Assembly (NCBI GenBank): GCA_902835305.1
Contig: CADFMD010000001.1
Location: forward strand, 203,573 to 267,572
Length of the DNA stretch: 64,000 bases
Source of the DNA: Coriobacteriaceae bacterium
GTDB taxonomy: Bacteria > Actinomycetota > Coriobacteriia > Coriobacteriales > Coriobacteriaceae
Direction: 5' to 3'
The first letter of the stretch is position 1, and each line of letters opens with the position of its first letter. The translations under genes and the position numbers were made by a program. Under the pieces are notes generated by a model that searched no databases, had not been told where the DNA came from, and saw only the letters and a program-made list of their open reading frames with translations. Below are positions 25,305-33,783 of this stretch, piece after piece.

Positions 25305-26588
25305 ATGGCTGAAGAATTTGATTTCCATCCGATGTGGGAGAGCCTCGGCATGAATCTTGCCGACCACGACATGCTGCTGGGCGCCGTGGGCCAGATGTAC
25401 GGCGATATGTTCCTGACGCAGAATAATCGCCCCAAGTCCACGTCCTACCTGGACTTTGTGGCCACCAACATCCACAGCGGCCGTATTAAGGAGATGCTCG
25501 ACAAGAAGGAGGCCGGCGAGGCCACCAAGATCGTCGGCTCGTTCTGCGTGTACGTGCCCGAGGAGATTGTGCTCGCCTGCGACGGTATTCCCGTGGGCCT
25601 GTGCTCGGGTGCCGATTGGGCAACCGATAAGGTCGAGGAGCATCTGCCGCGCAACACCTGCCCGCTTATCAAGAGCTTTGCCGGCTTTAAGCTGGGCGAG
25701 GTCTGCCCCTACATTGAGTCGAGTGACTTGGTGGTAGGCGAGAACACCTGCGATGGCAAGAAGAAAGCCTACGAGTTCTTTGCCACGCAAAAGAACATGT
25801 ACGTCATGGATATTCCCAACGTACACGACGAGTCGACGCTCGTGACCTGGAAGGCCGAGGTCAAGAAGCTCGCCGCCAAGATCGAGGACGAGTGCGGCGT
25901 CAAGATTACGCCTGAGCGTCTGAAGGCCGCCATCCACGCCGTCAATGAGAAGCGCCGCGCCCTGCAGCGCCTCGCTGCGACCCGCGCTGCCGACCCTGCG
26001 CCCATCAGCGGTCTCGATAGCCTGCTGACCGTTCAGGCCGCCTTTATGGACGACACGCCGCGTCTGACCGGAGCCATCAACGAGATGGCCGCCGAGTGCG
26101 AGCAGCGCGTTGAGGCTGGCGAGGGTGTGGCGCCCAAGGGCACCAAGCGCATCCTGTACACCGGTACGCCCATGGCCGTGCCCAACTGGAAGCTGTTCAA
26201 CCTCATCGAGAAAGCCGGCGGCGTTGTGGTGGGCGAGGAGTCCTGCACGGGTTCGCGCTATTACAAGGACTTGGTCGACGAGTCCGGCGAGACGGTCGAC
26301 GAGATGCTCGACGCCATCGCCGAGCGCTACTTTAAGATCAACTGCGCCGTCTTTACGCCCAACGACCAGCGTATGAAGGACATCGTTCAGATGGCACGCG
26401 ACCTTCATGCCGACGGCATCGTCGACGTGGCCCTGCAGTTCTGCACGCTCTACGAGATGGAGTCGTTTGCCGTGGAGAAGGCCGCCGAGGAGGCCGGCAT
26501 TCCGTTTATGCACATCACGACCGACTACGCCGGCGAGGACGCAGGCCAACTGCAAACCAGGATCGAGGCCTTCTTGGAAACCATTTAG
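25305..26588 (+). CDS. Double-cubane cluster / 2-hydroxyacyl-CoA dehydratase subunit-like protein 1
   Basis: This 427-residue protein belongs to the HgdB/BcrC/YjiM family, whose members hold [4Fe-4S] or double-cubane [8Fe-9S] clusters and perform low-potential reductions after ATP-driven electron transfer from an activator. It shows the cluster Cys pattern GSFCVYVPEEIVLACDG, RNTCPLIKS, GEVCPYIE and ENTCDGKKK. The next genes encode a second such protein and the activator. Lack of a CoA-transferase or acyl-CoA gene nearby and the YjiM-like pattern favour a double-cubane protein over a dehydratase. Start at 25305 follows GAGAGGGG. Confidence 0.8.
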   Translation: MAEEFDFHPMWESLGMNLADHDMLLGAVGQMYGDMFLTQNNRPKSTSYLDFVATNIHSGRIKEMLDKKEAGEATKIVGSFCVYVPEEIVLACDGIPVGLCSGADWATDKVEEHLPRNTCPLIKSFAGFKLGEVCPYIESSDLVVGENTCDGKKKAYEFFATQKNMYVMDIPNVHDESTLVTWKAEVKKLAAKIEDECGVKITPERLKAAIHAVNEKRRALQRLAATRAADPAPISGLDSLLTVQAAFMDDTPRLTGAINEMAAECEQRVEAGEGVAPKGTKRILYTGTPMAVPNWKLFNLIEKAGGVVVGEESCTGSRYYKDLVDESGETVDEMLDAIAERYFKINCAVFTPNDQRMKDIVQMARDLHADGIVDVALQFCTLYEMESFAVEKAAEEAGIPFMHITTDYAGEDAGQLQTRIEAFLETI

Positions 26589-26603
26589 GGCTATCCGTTC
26601 CAG

Positions 26604-26705
26604 CGGCTTCCCCAGGCACCCGATCTTGCCGTTCAAACCGTCGCTTGCGTACCAAAGTACGCGGCGCTTCTCTTTTACGGCAACCTCGGACACCTGGGAA
26701 AGCCG
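26604..26705. repeat. Nested palindrome, family D copy
   Basis: The outer arms CGGCTT...CCCAGG (from 26604) pair with CCTGGG...AAGCCG (to 26705); inner TTGCC/GGCAA and a central GCGTACCAAAGTACGC hairpin follow. The central 60 bp are almost identical to the copy at 27901-28008 in the same orientation. It lies between the two double-cubane genes and may act as a processing or attenuation structure. Confidence 0.7.
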
Positions 26706-26742
26706 TTTCCTTGGTCGGTTAAAAGGTTTGTTAAGGAGTTAT

Positions 26743-27906
26743 ATGTCGGAAAATATTGAGCAGCCGTTGCCGTCCACGTTTGAGGAGTTCAACGAGCAGC
26801 GCAAGGCGTCGTTTATTCGCGTCAAGGATTACAAGCAGGCCGGTAATCGTCTGATCGGTTTTCTGTGCAGCTACACGCCGCTCGAGATTATCGATGCCGC
26901 GGGCGCCTCGAGCGTGGCTCTGTGCGGTACGTCCGACGAGGTGATTCCCGAGGCCGAGAAGGTGCTGCCGGCAAACCTCTGCCCGCTCATCAAGTCGACG
27001 TATGGTTTTGCCTATTCGCAAAAGTGCCCGTTTACGTACTTTAGCGACATGATCATCGGCGAGACCACCTGCGACGGCAAGAAGAAGATGTACGAGCTAC
27101 TCAACGAGCTCAAGCGCACGCACATTCTGCATCTTCCGCAGGGTCGCGATCGCGCCTACGAGCGTGAGGGTTGGTACGAGGAGTGCCGCCTGCTCAAGGA
27201 GGAGCTCGAGAACTTCTACGGCATCACGATTACCGACGATGACCTACGTGCTGCCGTCCGACGCCGCAACCGTCTGCGTGCGGCGCAACTCGAGATGTTT
27301 GCCCTCCAGGCCAACCAGCCTGCGGCCATGAGCGGCGTAGACCTCATGAGCACCATGTTTGCCGGTACGTTCAGCTTTGATATCGAGGCTTATACGCAGC
27401 AGCTGGAGCAAAAGGTTGCCAAGCTGCGTGAGGCCTACAACGCGGGTGAGCGCCCGGTCGCGGCAGATGCCAAGCGCATTCTGATTACCGGTTGCCCGGT
27501 GGGCGGCGTGATCAACAAGATTGGTCGCACCATCGAGTCCAACGGCGGTGTGGTCGTGTGCATGGACGACTGCTCGGGCGAGCGCACGGCGGCCATGATG
27601 ATCGACCCGGAGGCTCCCGATATCCTGCGCGCCATCGCCGACCGCTACCTGGACATCAACTGCTCGGTCATGACGCCCAACGACGGTCGTATGGAAAATA
27701 CACTGGCCATGTGCGAGAAGTATCACGTCGATGGCGTGGTAGAGAGCGTGCTACAGGCGTGCCATACCTTTAACGTGGAGAGTGCACGCATGCAGGAGGC
27801 TGTCGAGGGTGCGGGTATTCCGTACATGAAGATCGAGACCGATTACAGCAACGGCGATATGGGCCAGATCGAGACCCGCATCGCTGCCTTTATCGAGACC
27901 CTCTAG
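26743..27906 (+). CDS. Double-cubane cluster / 2-hydroxyacyl-CoA dehydratase subunit-like protein 2
   Basis: This 387-residue paralogue of the preceding product has its own cluster cysteines: GFLCSYTPLEIIDAAG, ANLCPLIKS, SQKCPF and ETTCDGKKK. The two proteins could form a heterodimer, as in HgdAB, or two separate homodimers served by one activator. ATG 26743 follows AAGGAG. Its stop codon is inside the left arm of the family D repeat at 27901, so the mRNA 3' end of this gene is a hairpin. The gene is bracketed by two copies of that repeat. Confidence 0.8.
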   Translation: MSENIEQPLPSTFEEFNEQRKASFIRVKDYKQAGNRLIGFLCSYTPLEIIDAAGASSVALCGTSDEVIPEAEKVLPANLCPLIKSTYGFAYSQKCPFTYFSDMIIGETTCDGKKKMYELLNELKRTHILHLPQGRDRAYEREGWYEECRLLKEELENFYGITITDDDLRAAVRRRNRLRAAQLEMFALQANQPAAMSGVDLMSTMFAGTFSFDIEAYTQQLEQKVAKLREAYNAGERPVAADAKRILITGCPVGGVINKIGRTIESNGGVVVCMDDCSGERTAAMMIDPEAPDILRAIADRYLDINCSVMTPNDGRMENTLAMCEKYHVDGVVESVLQACHTFNVESARMQEAVEGAGIPYMKIETDYSNGDMGQIETRIAAFIETL

Positions 27907-28008
27907 CTTCCTCAGGCACCGGATCTTGCCTCTCAAACCGTCGCTTGCGTACCAAAGTACGCCGCGCTCCTCTTTCGGGGCAACCTCCGGCACCTGAGAA
28001 ACCTAGAG
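27901..28008. repeat. Nested palindrome, family D copy
   Basis: CTCTAG (27901-27906) pairs with CTAGAG (28003-28008); inner arms CTCAGG/CCTGAG, CCGG/CCGG, TTGCC/GGCAA and the same GCGTACCAAAGTACGC centre follow. The left end overlaps the stop codon of the upstream gene. Confidence 0.7.
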
Positions 28009-28060
28009 CTAAGGCGCCTGAACGCGCCGCTGTCTTTGATGTTTGGATTAGGAGAGAGCC

Positions 28061-28825
28061 ATGATAGGGATCGGGATCGATATCGGGTCTACGGCGGCTA
28101 AGGCTGCCGTGGTCGATGGGGAGGGTTCGGTGGCGTGGACGTGCGTGCAGCCCACCGGGTTCTCCTCGGTCGATGCTTCCGAGCGGCTGCGCGAGGCACT
28201 GGCAGCGGCCGGCTATGACGTGTGCGCCGACGATGCTCGCGTGGTCGCGACTGGCTACGGCCGTGTTGCCGTGCCCTATGCGCACAAGGTCGTAACCGAG
28301 ATCACCTGCCACGGCACCGGTGCCGTGCGCCTGTTTGGTGACCATGGTACCGTGATCGACGTGGGCGGCCAGGACACCAAAGTCATTCAGATCAAGGGCG
28401 GTCGCGTGGCCAAGTTTGCCATGAACGACAAGTGCGCCGCCGGCACGGGGCGCTTCTTGGAGATCATGGCCGACCGCCTAGGCATTTCCCAGCAGCAGAT
28501 GGCAGACCTCGCCCGCACCGGCGAGCCTACCAAGATTTCCAGCATGTGCACGGTGTTTGCCGAAAGCGAGGTCATCAGCTTGATCGGTCGCGGTGAGCCG
28601 CGCGAGAACATTGCGCGTGGCGTGATCGACAGCGTGGTCTCGCGCGTGGCGACCATGGCCGGGCAGGCGGCGGGCGCTCCGTACTATCTGACCGGCGGTC
28701 TGTGCGAGAACGCCTTCGTGGTGGAGCGGTTGGGCGAGCTACTGGGGTCGCCGGTGATCACCTCGCCTCAGGCCCGCTTTGCAGGTGCCATCGGCGCGGC
28801 GATTCGCGCACAGGCGCTCAATTAA
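28061..28825 (+). CDS. ATP-dependent activator of the double-cubane proteins (BcrAD/HgdC/YjiL family)
   Basis: This 254-residue ASKHA-fold ATPase donates one electron at low potential to its partner enzyme. It has GIDIGSTAAKAAV at the N-terminus (phosphate 1), VIDVGGQDTKVI (phosphate 2), and two Cys for the dimer-bridging [4Fe-4S] cluster: Cys125 in NDKCAAGTGRF and Cys163 in SSMCTVF. AGGAGAG precedes ATG 28061. It is the third gene of the group and ends 70 bp before selD in the same direction. Confidence 0.88.
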   Translation: MIGIGIDIGSTAAKAAVVDGEGSVAWTCVQPTGFSSVDASERLREALAAAGYDVCADDARVVATGYGRVAVPYAHKVVTEITCHGTGAVRLFGDHGTVIDVGGQDTKVIQIKGGRVAKFAMNDKCAAGTGRFLEIMADRLGISQQQMADLARTGEPTKISSMCTVFAESEVISLIGRGEPRENIARGVIDSVVSRVATMAGQAAGAPYYLTGGLCENAFVVERLGELLGSPVITSPQARFAGAIGAAIRAQALN

Positions 28826-28895
28826 TGCATCCGCCGCAGGCTCGCATTCATGCGTATACTGGGAGAAAATGATTGACCGAAGAGAGGAGGTATCG

Positions 28896-29945
28896 ATGGC
28901 TGACGATCAGATTAAGCTCACGTCTATGACTGCCGCGAGCGGTTGAGCCGCTAAGTTGGCTCCCGGAGCCCTCGCCCAGGTCCTGGGCGACTTACCCAAT
29001 GTGCATAACGACAACTTGCTCGTGGGGTTCGATACCTCCGACGATGCGAGCGTCTTCCGCGTAGGGGAGAACCTGGGGCTCGTGCAGTCCATCGACTTCT
29101 TCCCGCCGATGGTCGACGACCCGTTTCTGTTTGGCCAGATTGCCGCGGCCAACTCGCTGTCGGATATCTACGCCATGGGCGGGCGGCCGAGCCATGCCAT
29201 GAACCTGCTGTGCATTCCCAGTTGCCTGGGCGTCGAGGTCGCAGGTCAGATTCTGGCGGGCGGCGCCGACAAGTGCGTCGAGGCGGGTTGCTCCATCGCG
29301 GGCGGCCACACCATCAACGACGACGAGCCCAAGTACGGTCTGTCCGTGAGCGGCTTTGTCGCGCTCGACCGCATGCTCGCCAACAGCGGCGCGCGCGTGG
29401 GCGATGCGTTGCTGCTGACCAAGGCGGTCGGCTCGGGCATCATTACCACGGCCATTAAGGGCGAGCTTATCGAGCAGGACGAGGCCGCAGCCATGTTTGA
29501 CTCGATGTGCACCCTCAACGAGGCGCCGATTCGTCTGGCCGAGGGGCTCGAACTTCACGGTTGCACCGACATTACGGGCTTTGGCCTGATCGGGCATGCG
29601 TGCGAGATGGCCGAGGGCTCGGGCGTGCAGATTGAGCTTGCGTCGGGGGCGGTGCCGCTCTTTGACCAGGTGCTCGACATGGCGCGTCTGGGCATTATCC
29701 CCGCGGGCTCCTACCGCAACCAGGACTTCTTTGGCCCGCGCGTGACGGCCGACGAGGACCTTGAGCCGGGCATGTTGGATGCGCTGTACGATCCACAGAC
29801 TTCAGGCGGTTTGCTTATTGCGGCGCCCGCGGCGGATGTGGATGAGCTTGCGCGCCGTTTACATGCCGAGGGGCGCGTTGCCGCCACAATCGGCCGCGTG
29901 TGCGAGCCGGTGCCGGGCGGTCCTGCTGTTCGCGTTGTGCATTAA
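28896..29945 (+). CDS. selD: Selenide, water dikinase (selenophosphate synthase), itself a selenoprotein
   Basis: SelD makes selenophosphate from selenide and ATP, the donor for tRNA-Sec and for other selenium uses. Frame continuity across TGA at 28944-28946 places selenocysteine at residue 17 in SG-Sec-AAK, exactly where Cys or Sec is catalytic, with Lys20 following. Downstream are NDNLLVGFDTSDDASV, HAMNLLCIP, GGHTINDDEPKYGL and GFGLIGH, all typical of SelD. The start ATG 28896 follows AGAGGAGG. The total is 349 residues, normal for the family. A gene finder that stops at TGA would begin the protein near 28956 and lose the active site. Confidence 0.95.
28944..28990 (+). promoter_or_regulatory. 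UGA selenocysteine codon and probable bacterial SECIS of selD
   Basis: TGA at 28944-28946 is followed by the hairpin TCGCCCAG (28972-28979) / CTGGGCGA (28983-28990) with apical loop GTC. The loop G, which SelB contacts in known bacterial SECIS elements, is 33 nt after the UGA, within the usual window. A smaller GGCTCC/GGAGCC hairpin lies between. Confidence 0.75.
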
Positions 29946-29961
29946 AGAAAAACGTTTATGC

Positions 29962-29990
29962 GGCCGTCCGTTGTTCTGGACGGCCCCTTT
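29962..29990 (+). terminator. Hairpin between selD and yedF
   Basis: GGCCGTCC (29962-29969) pairs with GGACGGCC (29978-29985), followed by CCTTTT. It may terminate partly, setting the ratio of selD to downstream genes. Confidence 0.6.
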
Positions 29991-30005
29991 TGAAAGGAAT
30001 TTGCT

Positions 30006-30632
30006 ATGTCTACCAAAATTGAAGTCAATGCCATGGGCGATGCCTGCCCGCTGCCCGTCGTCAAGACGCTCAAAGCCCTGAAGCAGCTCGATGGCGAGGG
30101 TGCCGTGGTGACCTCGGTCGACAACGAGACCGCCGTCAAGAACATCTCCAAGATGGCGCAGGAGAAAGGTTGCACGGCCTCGGTCGAGAAGGTTTCTGAC
30201 GCCGAGTGGCACGTGACCGTGGCGACCTCTGGCGCCGTTGCCGTGGCCGATCCAGAGCAGGATGGCGCTGCCTTCTGTGATGCCAGCGCCGGCAAGGGCA
30301 AGCTCGTCATTTCCGTCTACACCGACTGCATGGGCCGCGGCGACGACGAGCTGGGCCACAAGCTCATGAAGGCCTTCATCTTTGCCGTGACGCAGCAGGA
30401 GGAGCTGCCCGCGACCATGCTGTTCTATAACGGCGGCGCCAAGCTCACCGTTGAGGGCTCGCCGGTGCTCGACGACCTGAAGGGCCTGGCCGAGCAGGGC
30501 GTTGAGATCCTTACCTGTGGCACCTGCCTCGATCACTTTGGCATTAAGGACCAGCTTGCGGTGGGCGAGGTCACCAACATGTACGTGATCGTGGAGAAGA
30601 TGGAGCAGGCCGTGCGCGTCGTGCGCCCGTAG
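30006..30632 (+). CDS. yedF: Sulfurtransferase-like selenium metabolism protein YedF
   Basis: This 208-residue protein has an N-terminal TusA/SirA-like domain with the CPLP motif (Cys14 in DACPLPVVKTLKAL), followed by a DsrE-like half with LPATMLFYNGGAKL and CGTCLDHFG. This two-domain form is the YedF type found beside selD in genomes that use the labile selenium cofactor or selenoproteins. It is thought to carry or deliver selenium/sulfur as a persulfide or perselenide. It lies in the order selD-yedF-DUF3343-csd, spaced for co-transcription. Confidence 0.87.
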   Translation: MSTKIEVNAMGDACPLPVVKTLKALKQLDGEGAVVTSVDNETAVKNISKMAQEKGCTASVEKVSDAEWHVTVATSGAVAVADPEQDGAAFCDASAGKGKLVISVYTDCMGRGDDELGHKLMKAFIFAVTQQEELPATMLFYNGGAKLTVEGSPVLDDLKGLAEQGVEILTCGTCLDHFGIKDQLAVGEVTNMYVIVEKMEQAVRVVRP

Positions 30633-30651
30633 CGTATTGGTTGGAGTTGCC

Positions 30652-30903
30652 ATGAGGGAGAAGCGCCCGGCGCTTGTCATCACGTTTCCCACCACGGCGG
30701 CCGTCATGGGCTGCGAGTCCCTGTGCATCGAGCGCGGCCTTCCCGGGCGAACGATTCCCGTGCCCGGGGAGGTCGCTGCCGGCTGTGGTCTGGCGTGGAA
30801 GGCGTTGCCTGCCGATGAGGAGCTGCTGCGCGGCGAACTCGCCGCGGCGGGCGTTCCCACCGAGGGCTATACCGTGATTGATATGTGGGAGGTCGTGCGA
30901 TGA
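30652..30903 (+). CDS. DUF3343 protein, putative Se/S carrier
   Basis: This 83-residue protein matches DUF3343, small proteins frequently encoded with selD and yedF. Two cysteine sites are visible: MGCESLCIERG and AAGCGLAW, the second in the position conserved as (S/G)CG. GGAG precedes ATG 30652 with spacing 6. Its stop overlaps the next start (ATGA), so the two are translationally coupled. A function in selenium or sulfur handling is inferred from context only. Confidence 0.75.
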   Translation: MREKRPALVITFPTTAAVMGCESLCIERGLPGRTIPVPGEVAAGCGLAWKALPADEELLRGELAAAGVPTEGYTVIDMWEVVR

Positions 30904-32039
30904 TCTACCTGGATAACGCGGCGACGACCATGCACAAGCCGCAGACGGTCATCGATGCCGTGACGCAGGCGATGTGCTCGCTCGGCAATGCCGGGCGCGG
31001 CGCCACGTCGGGTGCCCTCGATGCCGCTCGTACGATTCACGGTTGCCGTGCCAAGCTCGCGCGCCTTTTAGGTTGCCCGAGGGCGGACCATGTGTGCTTT
31101 ACGCCCAACTCTACGGCGGCGCTCAACACCGCCATCTGTGGCGTGGTGCGCCCCGGCGACCGTGTGGTCACGACGGTGCTCGAGCACAACTCCGTGCTGC
31201 GTCCGCTCAACCGCCTGGCAGTGGAGCGGGGTGTGACCGTTGAGCATGCGGGCTGTGACGCGAACGGCGTGCTCGACTATGACGAGCTCGAGCGGTTGGT
31301 CACGCCCGGTACGCGTGCCGTGGTGGTGACGCACGCTTCCAATGTGACCGGCAACGCGGTCGACGTTTCGCGTGTGGCTGCCATCGCCCATGCGGTCGGC
31401 GCGTTGGTGATCGTCGATGCCTCTCAGTCTGCCGGTACGGCGCATATCGATATGCAAGCCATGGGGTTCGACGTCGTGTGCTTTACCGGCCACAAGGGGC
31501 TCATGGGACCCCAAGGCACCGGCGGGCTGGTCGTGGCGGAGGGCATTGACGTGGCACCGTGGGCCATGGGCGGCACGGGCGTGCACAGTTTCGATACGCT
31601 GCAGCCGCTTGAGTGGCCCACGCGCCTTGAGGCGGGCACGCTCAACGGCCACGGCATCGCGGGCCTTTCTGCCGGCCTCGACTTTATCGAGGCCCAGGGT
31701 GGGGTCGAGGCGATTGCTGCCCACGAGCGTGCGCTCGCCGATCGCTTCCTTGCCGGTGTGTGCGAGATTCCGGGGATTAAGCTCTACGGTGCCTTTGACC
31801 AGCCGGCGCACTCTGCGATCGTGTCGCTCAACGTGGGTGATATCGACTCTGCCGAGATCTCGGACGCGCTCATGCAAGGGTGGGGGATTGCGACGCGCCC
31901 CGGCGCCCATTGCGCTCCGCTCATGCACCGTGCGTTGGGAACCGAGCGCCAGGGCGTGGTTCGGTTCTCGTTTGGGTATTTCAACACGACCGAAGAAGTC
32001 GACACGGCTATCGATGCTCTGCGCAATTTAGCCTGCTAA
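30900..32039 (+). CDS. Cysteine desulfurase-family protein of the selenium cluster
   Basis: This 379-residue aminotransferase class V protein has PLP Lys199 in CFTGHKGLMGPQG and a probable catalytic Cys338 in GAHCAPLMHRALG, as in the SufS/CsdA-like group. YLDNAATT at the N-terminus is typical. Its subfamily accompanies selD, yedF and DUF3343 genes, so it may release selenium from selenocysteine or mobilise sulfur/selenium for SelD or for a hydroxylase cofactor. ATG overlaps the previous stop. Confidence 0.87.
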   Translation: MIYLDNAATTMHKPQTVIDAVTQAMCSLGNAGRGATSGALDAARTIHGCRAKLARLLGCPRADHVCFTPNSTAALNTAICGVVRPGDRVVTTVLEHNSVLRPLNRLAVERGVTVEHAGCDANGVLDYDELERLVTPGTRAVVVTHASNVTGNAVDVSRVAAIAHAVGALVIVDASQSAGTAHIDMQAMGFDVVCFTGHKGLMGPQGTGGLVVAEGIDVAPWAMGGTGVHSFDTLQPLEWPTRLEAGTLNGHGIAGLSAGLDFIEAQGGVEAIAAHERALADRFLAGVCEIPGIKLYGAFDQPAHSAIVSLNVGDIDSAEISDALMQGWGIATRPGAHCAPLMHRALGTERQGVVRFSFGYFNTTEEVDTAIDALRNLAC

Positions 32040-32063
32040 AGCTGCTGGACCGTTTATACTTGC

Positions 32064-32092
32064 GGGACGGGTATTTTGCCCGTCCCGTTTTT
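32064..32092 (+). terminator. Terminator of the selD-yedF-csd operon
   Basis: GGGACGGG (32064-32071) pairs with CCCGTCCC (32079-32086), then TTTTT. Confidence 0.88.
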
Positions 32093-32115
32093 GTTTCGAC
32101 CCGAAAGGTGTGCCT

Positions 32116-33474
32116 ATGGCTTCATCCGCCCCGCGCGGTCTGCGTTCCGACCATGTCGTTACCGTCGGCATTGCGCTGTTCTCGATGCTCTTTGGCGCCG
32201 GTAATCTCATTATTCCGCCGCTGCTGGCGCTGCAGGCAGGTTCTGCCACGCCGGTTGCCATGATCGGCTTTTTGATTGCCGCTATCGGTCTGCCCGTTAT
32301 GGGATTTATCGCCGTCGCGCTCGCTGGCACGGCCCGAGAGCTGGCCGGGCGTGTGCATCCTAAGTTTGGCGAATTCTTCGTTGCGGCGGTCTACCTGGCC
32401 ATCGGTCCGTGCCTGGCCATTCCGCGCACAAGCTCTACGGCGTTCGAAATGCTGGTGCCGCTGCTACCCGAGGGCGTTTCGCTCGGCACGGCACGTCTGG
32501 TGTTTGCCATCGGGTTCTTCGTCGTCGCGTTTGCGCTCACGCTGCGTCCAGGCGTCATCACGCGTGTGCTCGGCCGCATTACGGGCCCTGCGCTCATTGC
32601 GCTCATCGTGCTGGTCGTGGGTGCTGCCGTGATCTCGCCGCTGGGACCGGCTGCCGCGCCGCAGGCCCCTTACGATGCCGGTGCTGCCGTGCAGGGCTTT
32701 CTGACTGGCTATCAGACCATGGACCTGCTCGCGTCGCTCGCCTTTGGCATCATCATCGCCGAGACCATCCACGAGCTGGGTGTTACCGATGACAAGCGCG
32801 TGGCCTTTGAGATTTCGCGTTCCGGTGTGATCGCCGGCGTGCTCATGGCTATCATCTACTGCGGCTTGGGTCTTGCCGGTATGCAGCTCGGCACCGTGAT
32901 GCCCGACGCTACCAACGGCGCCGCCATCCTCGCCCGTTCGGCCTCCATGCATTTTGGGCTTGCCGGCACGGTCGTGGTCTTCGCCATCTTCTTCCTTGCC
33001 TGCATGAACGTGTGCATCGGCCTCATCAGCTGCTGCTCGCGTTACTTCTGCGAGACGTATGTGGTTAAAGGGGGAGCGGAGGCCTCCGAGGAGGCCATGC
33101 GCCGTCCCTTTGCGGTTCTCGCCTTTGTGTTCGCAGCGTTTTCGTGCGTGCTCTCCAACGTGGGTCTCGACGTGATCCTCATGTTCTCGGTGCCTATGCT
33201 CAACGCCTTGTATCCCGTTGCCATCGTGCTGGTACTGATGGGCCTGGTGCACGGCTTTTGCGACGCGCATCCGCAGGTGTGGGTCTGGGTTGGCGGTGTG
33301 GTTGCCGTGCAGAGTGTGATCACCTCGGTTCGCGACGCGTTCTTTGCTGGCGCGTGGCTGCCGTTCGATGCGTTGCCGCTGGCAGATATCGGTGCCGCGT
33401 GGGCGCCGGTTGCCGTGGTGGCATTTGTGATCGGTCTGCTCCATAGTCGTTTTGTTGCACATTCGAGGAGCTAA
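32116..33474 (+). CDS. brnQ: Branched-chain amino acid transporter (LIVCS family)
   Basis: BrnQ is a cation-coupled carrier for leucine, isoleucine and valine. The 452-residue protein has about 12 membrane helices and the family N-terminus GIALFSMLFGAGNLIIPP, followed by GPCLAIPRTSSTAFEM. ATG 32116 follows GAAAGGTG. It sits between the selenium operon and the tRNA pair and has no evident functional tie to either. Confidence 0.9.
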   Translation: MASSAPRGLRSDHVVTVGIALFSMLFGAGNLIIPPLLALQAGSATPVAMIGFLIAAIGLPVMGFIAVALAGTARELAGRVHPKFGEFFVAAVYLAIGPCLAIPRTSSTAFEMLVPLLPEGVSLGTARLVFAIGFFVVAFALTLRPGVITRVLGRITGPALIALIVLVVGAAVISPLGPAAAPQAPYDAGAAVQGFLTGYQTMDLLASLAFGIIIAETIHELGVTDDKRVAFEISRSGVIAGVLMAIIYCGLGLAGMQLGTVMPDATNGAAILARSASMHFGLAGTVVVFAIFFLACMNVCIGLISCCSRYFCETYVVKGGAEASEEAMRRPFAVLAFVFAAFSCVLSNVGLDVILMFSVPMLNALYPVAIVLVLMGLVHGFCDAHPQVWVWVGGVVAVQSVITSVRDAFFAGAWLPFDALPLADIGAAWAPVAVVAFVIGLLHSRFVAHSRS

Positions 33475-33485
33475 GGCATCAATGC

Positions 33486-33514
33486 TTGCACAGGCGGGGA
33501 GTCTCCCCTATAAT
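33486..33514 (+). promoter_or_regulatory. Promoter of the tRNA-Pro/tRNA-Gly unit
   Basis: TTGCAC (33486-33491) and TATAAT (33509-33514) are separated by 17 bp, a near-consensus pair about 50 bp before tRNA-Pro. The spacer contains the small palindrome GGGGAGTCTCCCC. Confidence 0.65.
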
Positions 33515-33565
33515 TTCCTTCGCTTTGGGACACGCAAGGTTTAGACCTTAGCTGCTCAACACCTT

Positions 33566-33642
33566 CGGGACGTGGCGCAGTTTGGTAGCGCGCCTGCTTT
33601 GGGAGCAGGATGTCGCAGGTTCAAATCCTGTCGTCCCGACCA
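33566..33642 (+). tRNA. tRNA-Pro (anticodon TGG)
   Basis: The acceptor CGGGACG (33566-33572) pairs with CGTCCCG (33632-33638), followed by A and encoded CCA. The anticodon loop is CTTTGGGA with TGG, and the T loop is GGTTCAAATC. The length is 77 nt. Confidence 0.96.
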
Positions 33643-33648
33643 TATCTT

Positions 33649-33722
33649 GCGGGCGTAGTTCAATGGTAGAACCCCAGCCTTCCAAGCTGATGACGCGGGT
33701 TCGATTCCCGTCGCCCGCTCCA
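33649..33722 (+). tRNA. tRNA-Gly (anticodon TCC)
   Basis: The acceptor GCGGGCG (33649-33655) pairs with CGCCCGC; the anticodon stem CAGC/GCTG encloses TCC; the T arm is CGGGTTCGATTCCCG; CCA is encoded. It is 6 bp after tRNA-Pro. Pieces of its 3' end recur downstream at 33784-33805 (inverted) and 33893-33910 (direct). Confidence 0.96.
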
Positions 33723-33783
33723 TAAGAATTGTTTTAACGGCTTTGGTTTCCTTTGGGGATCAGAGCTGTTTTCGTTTACGCGC

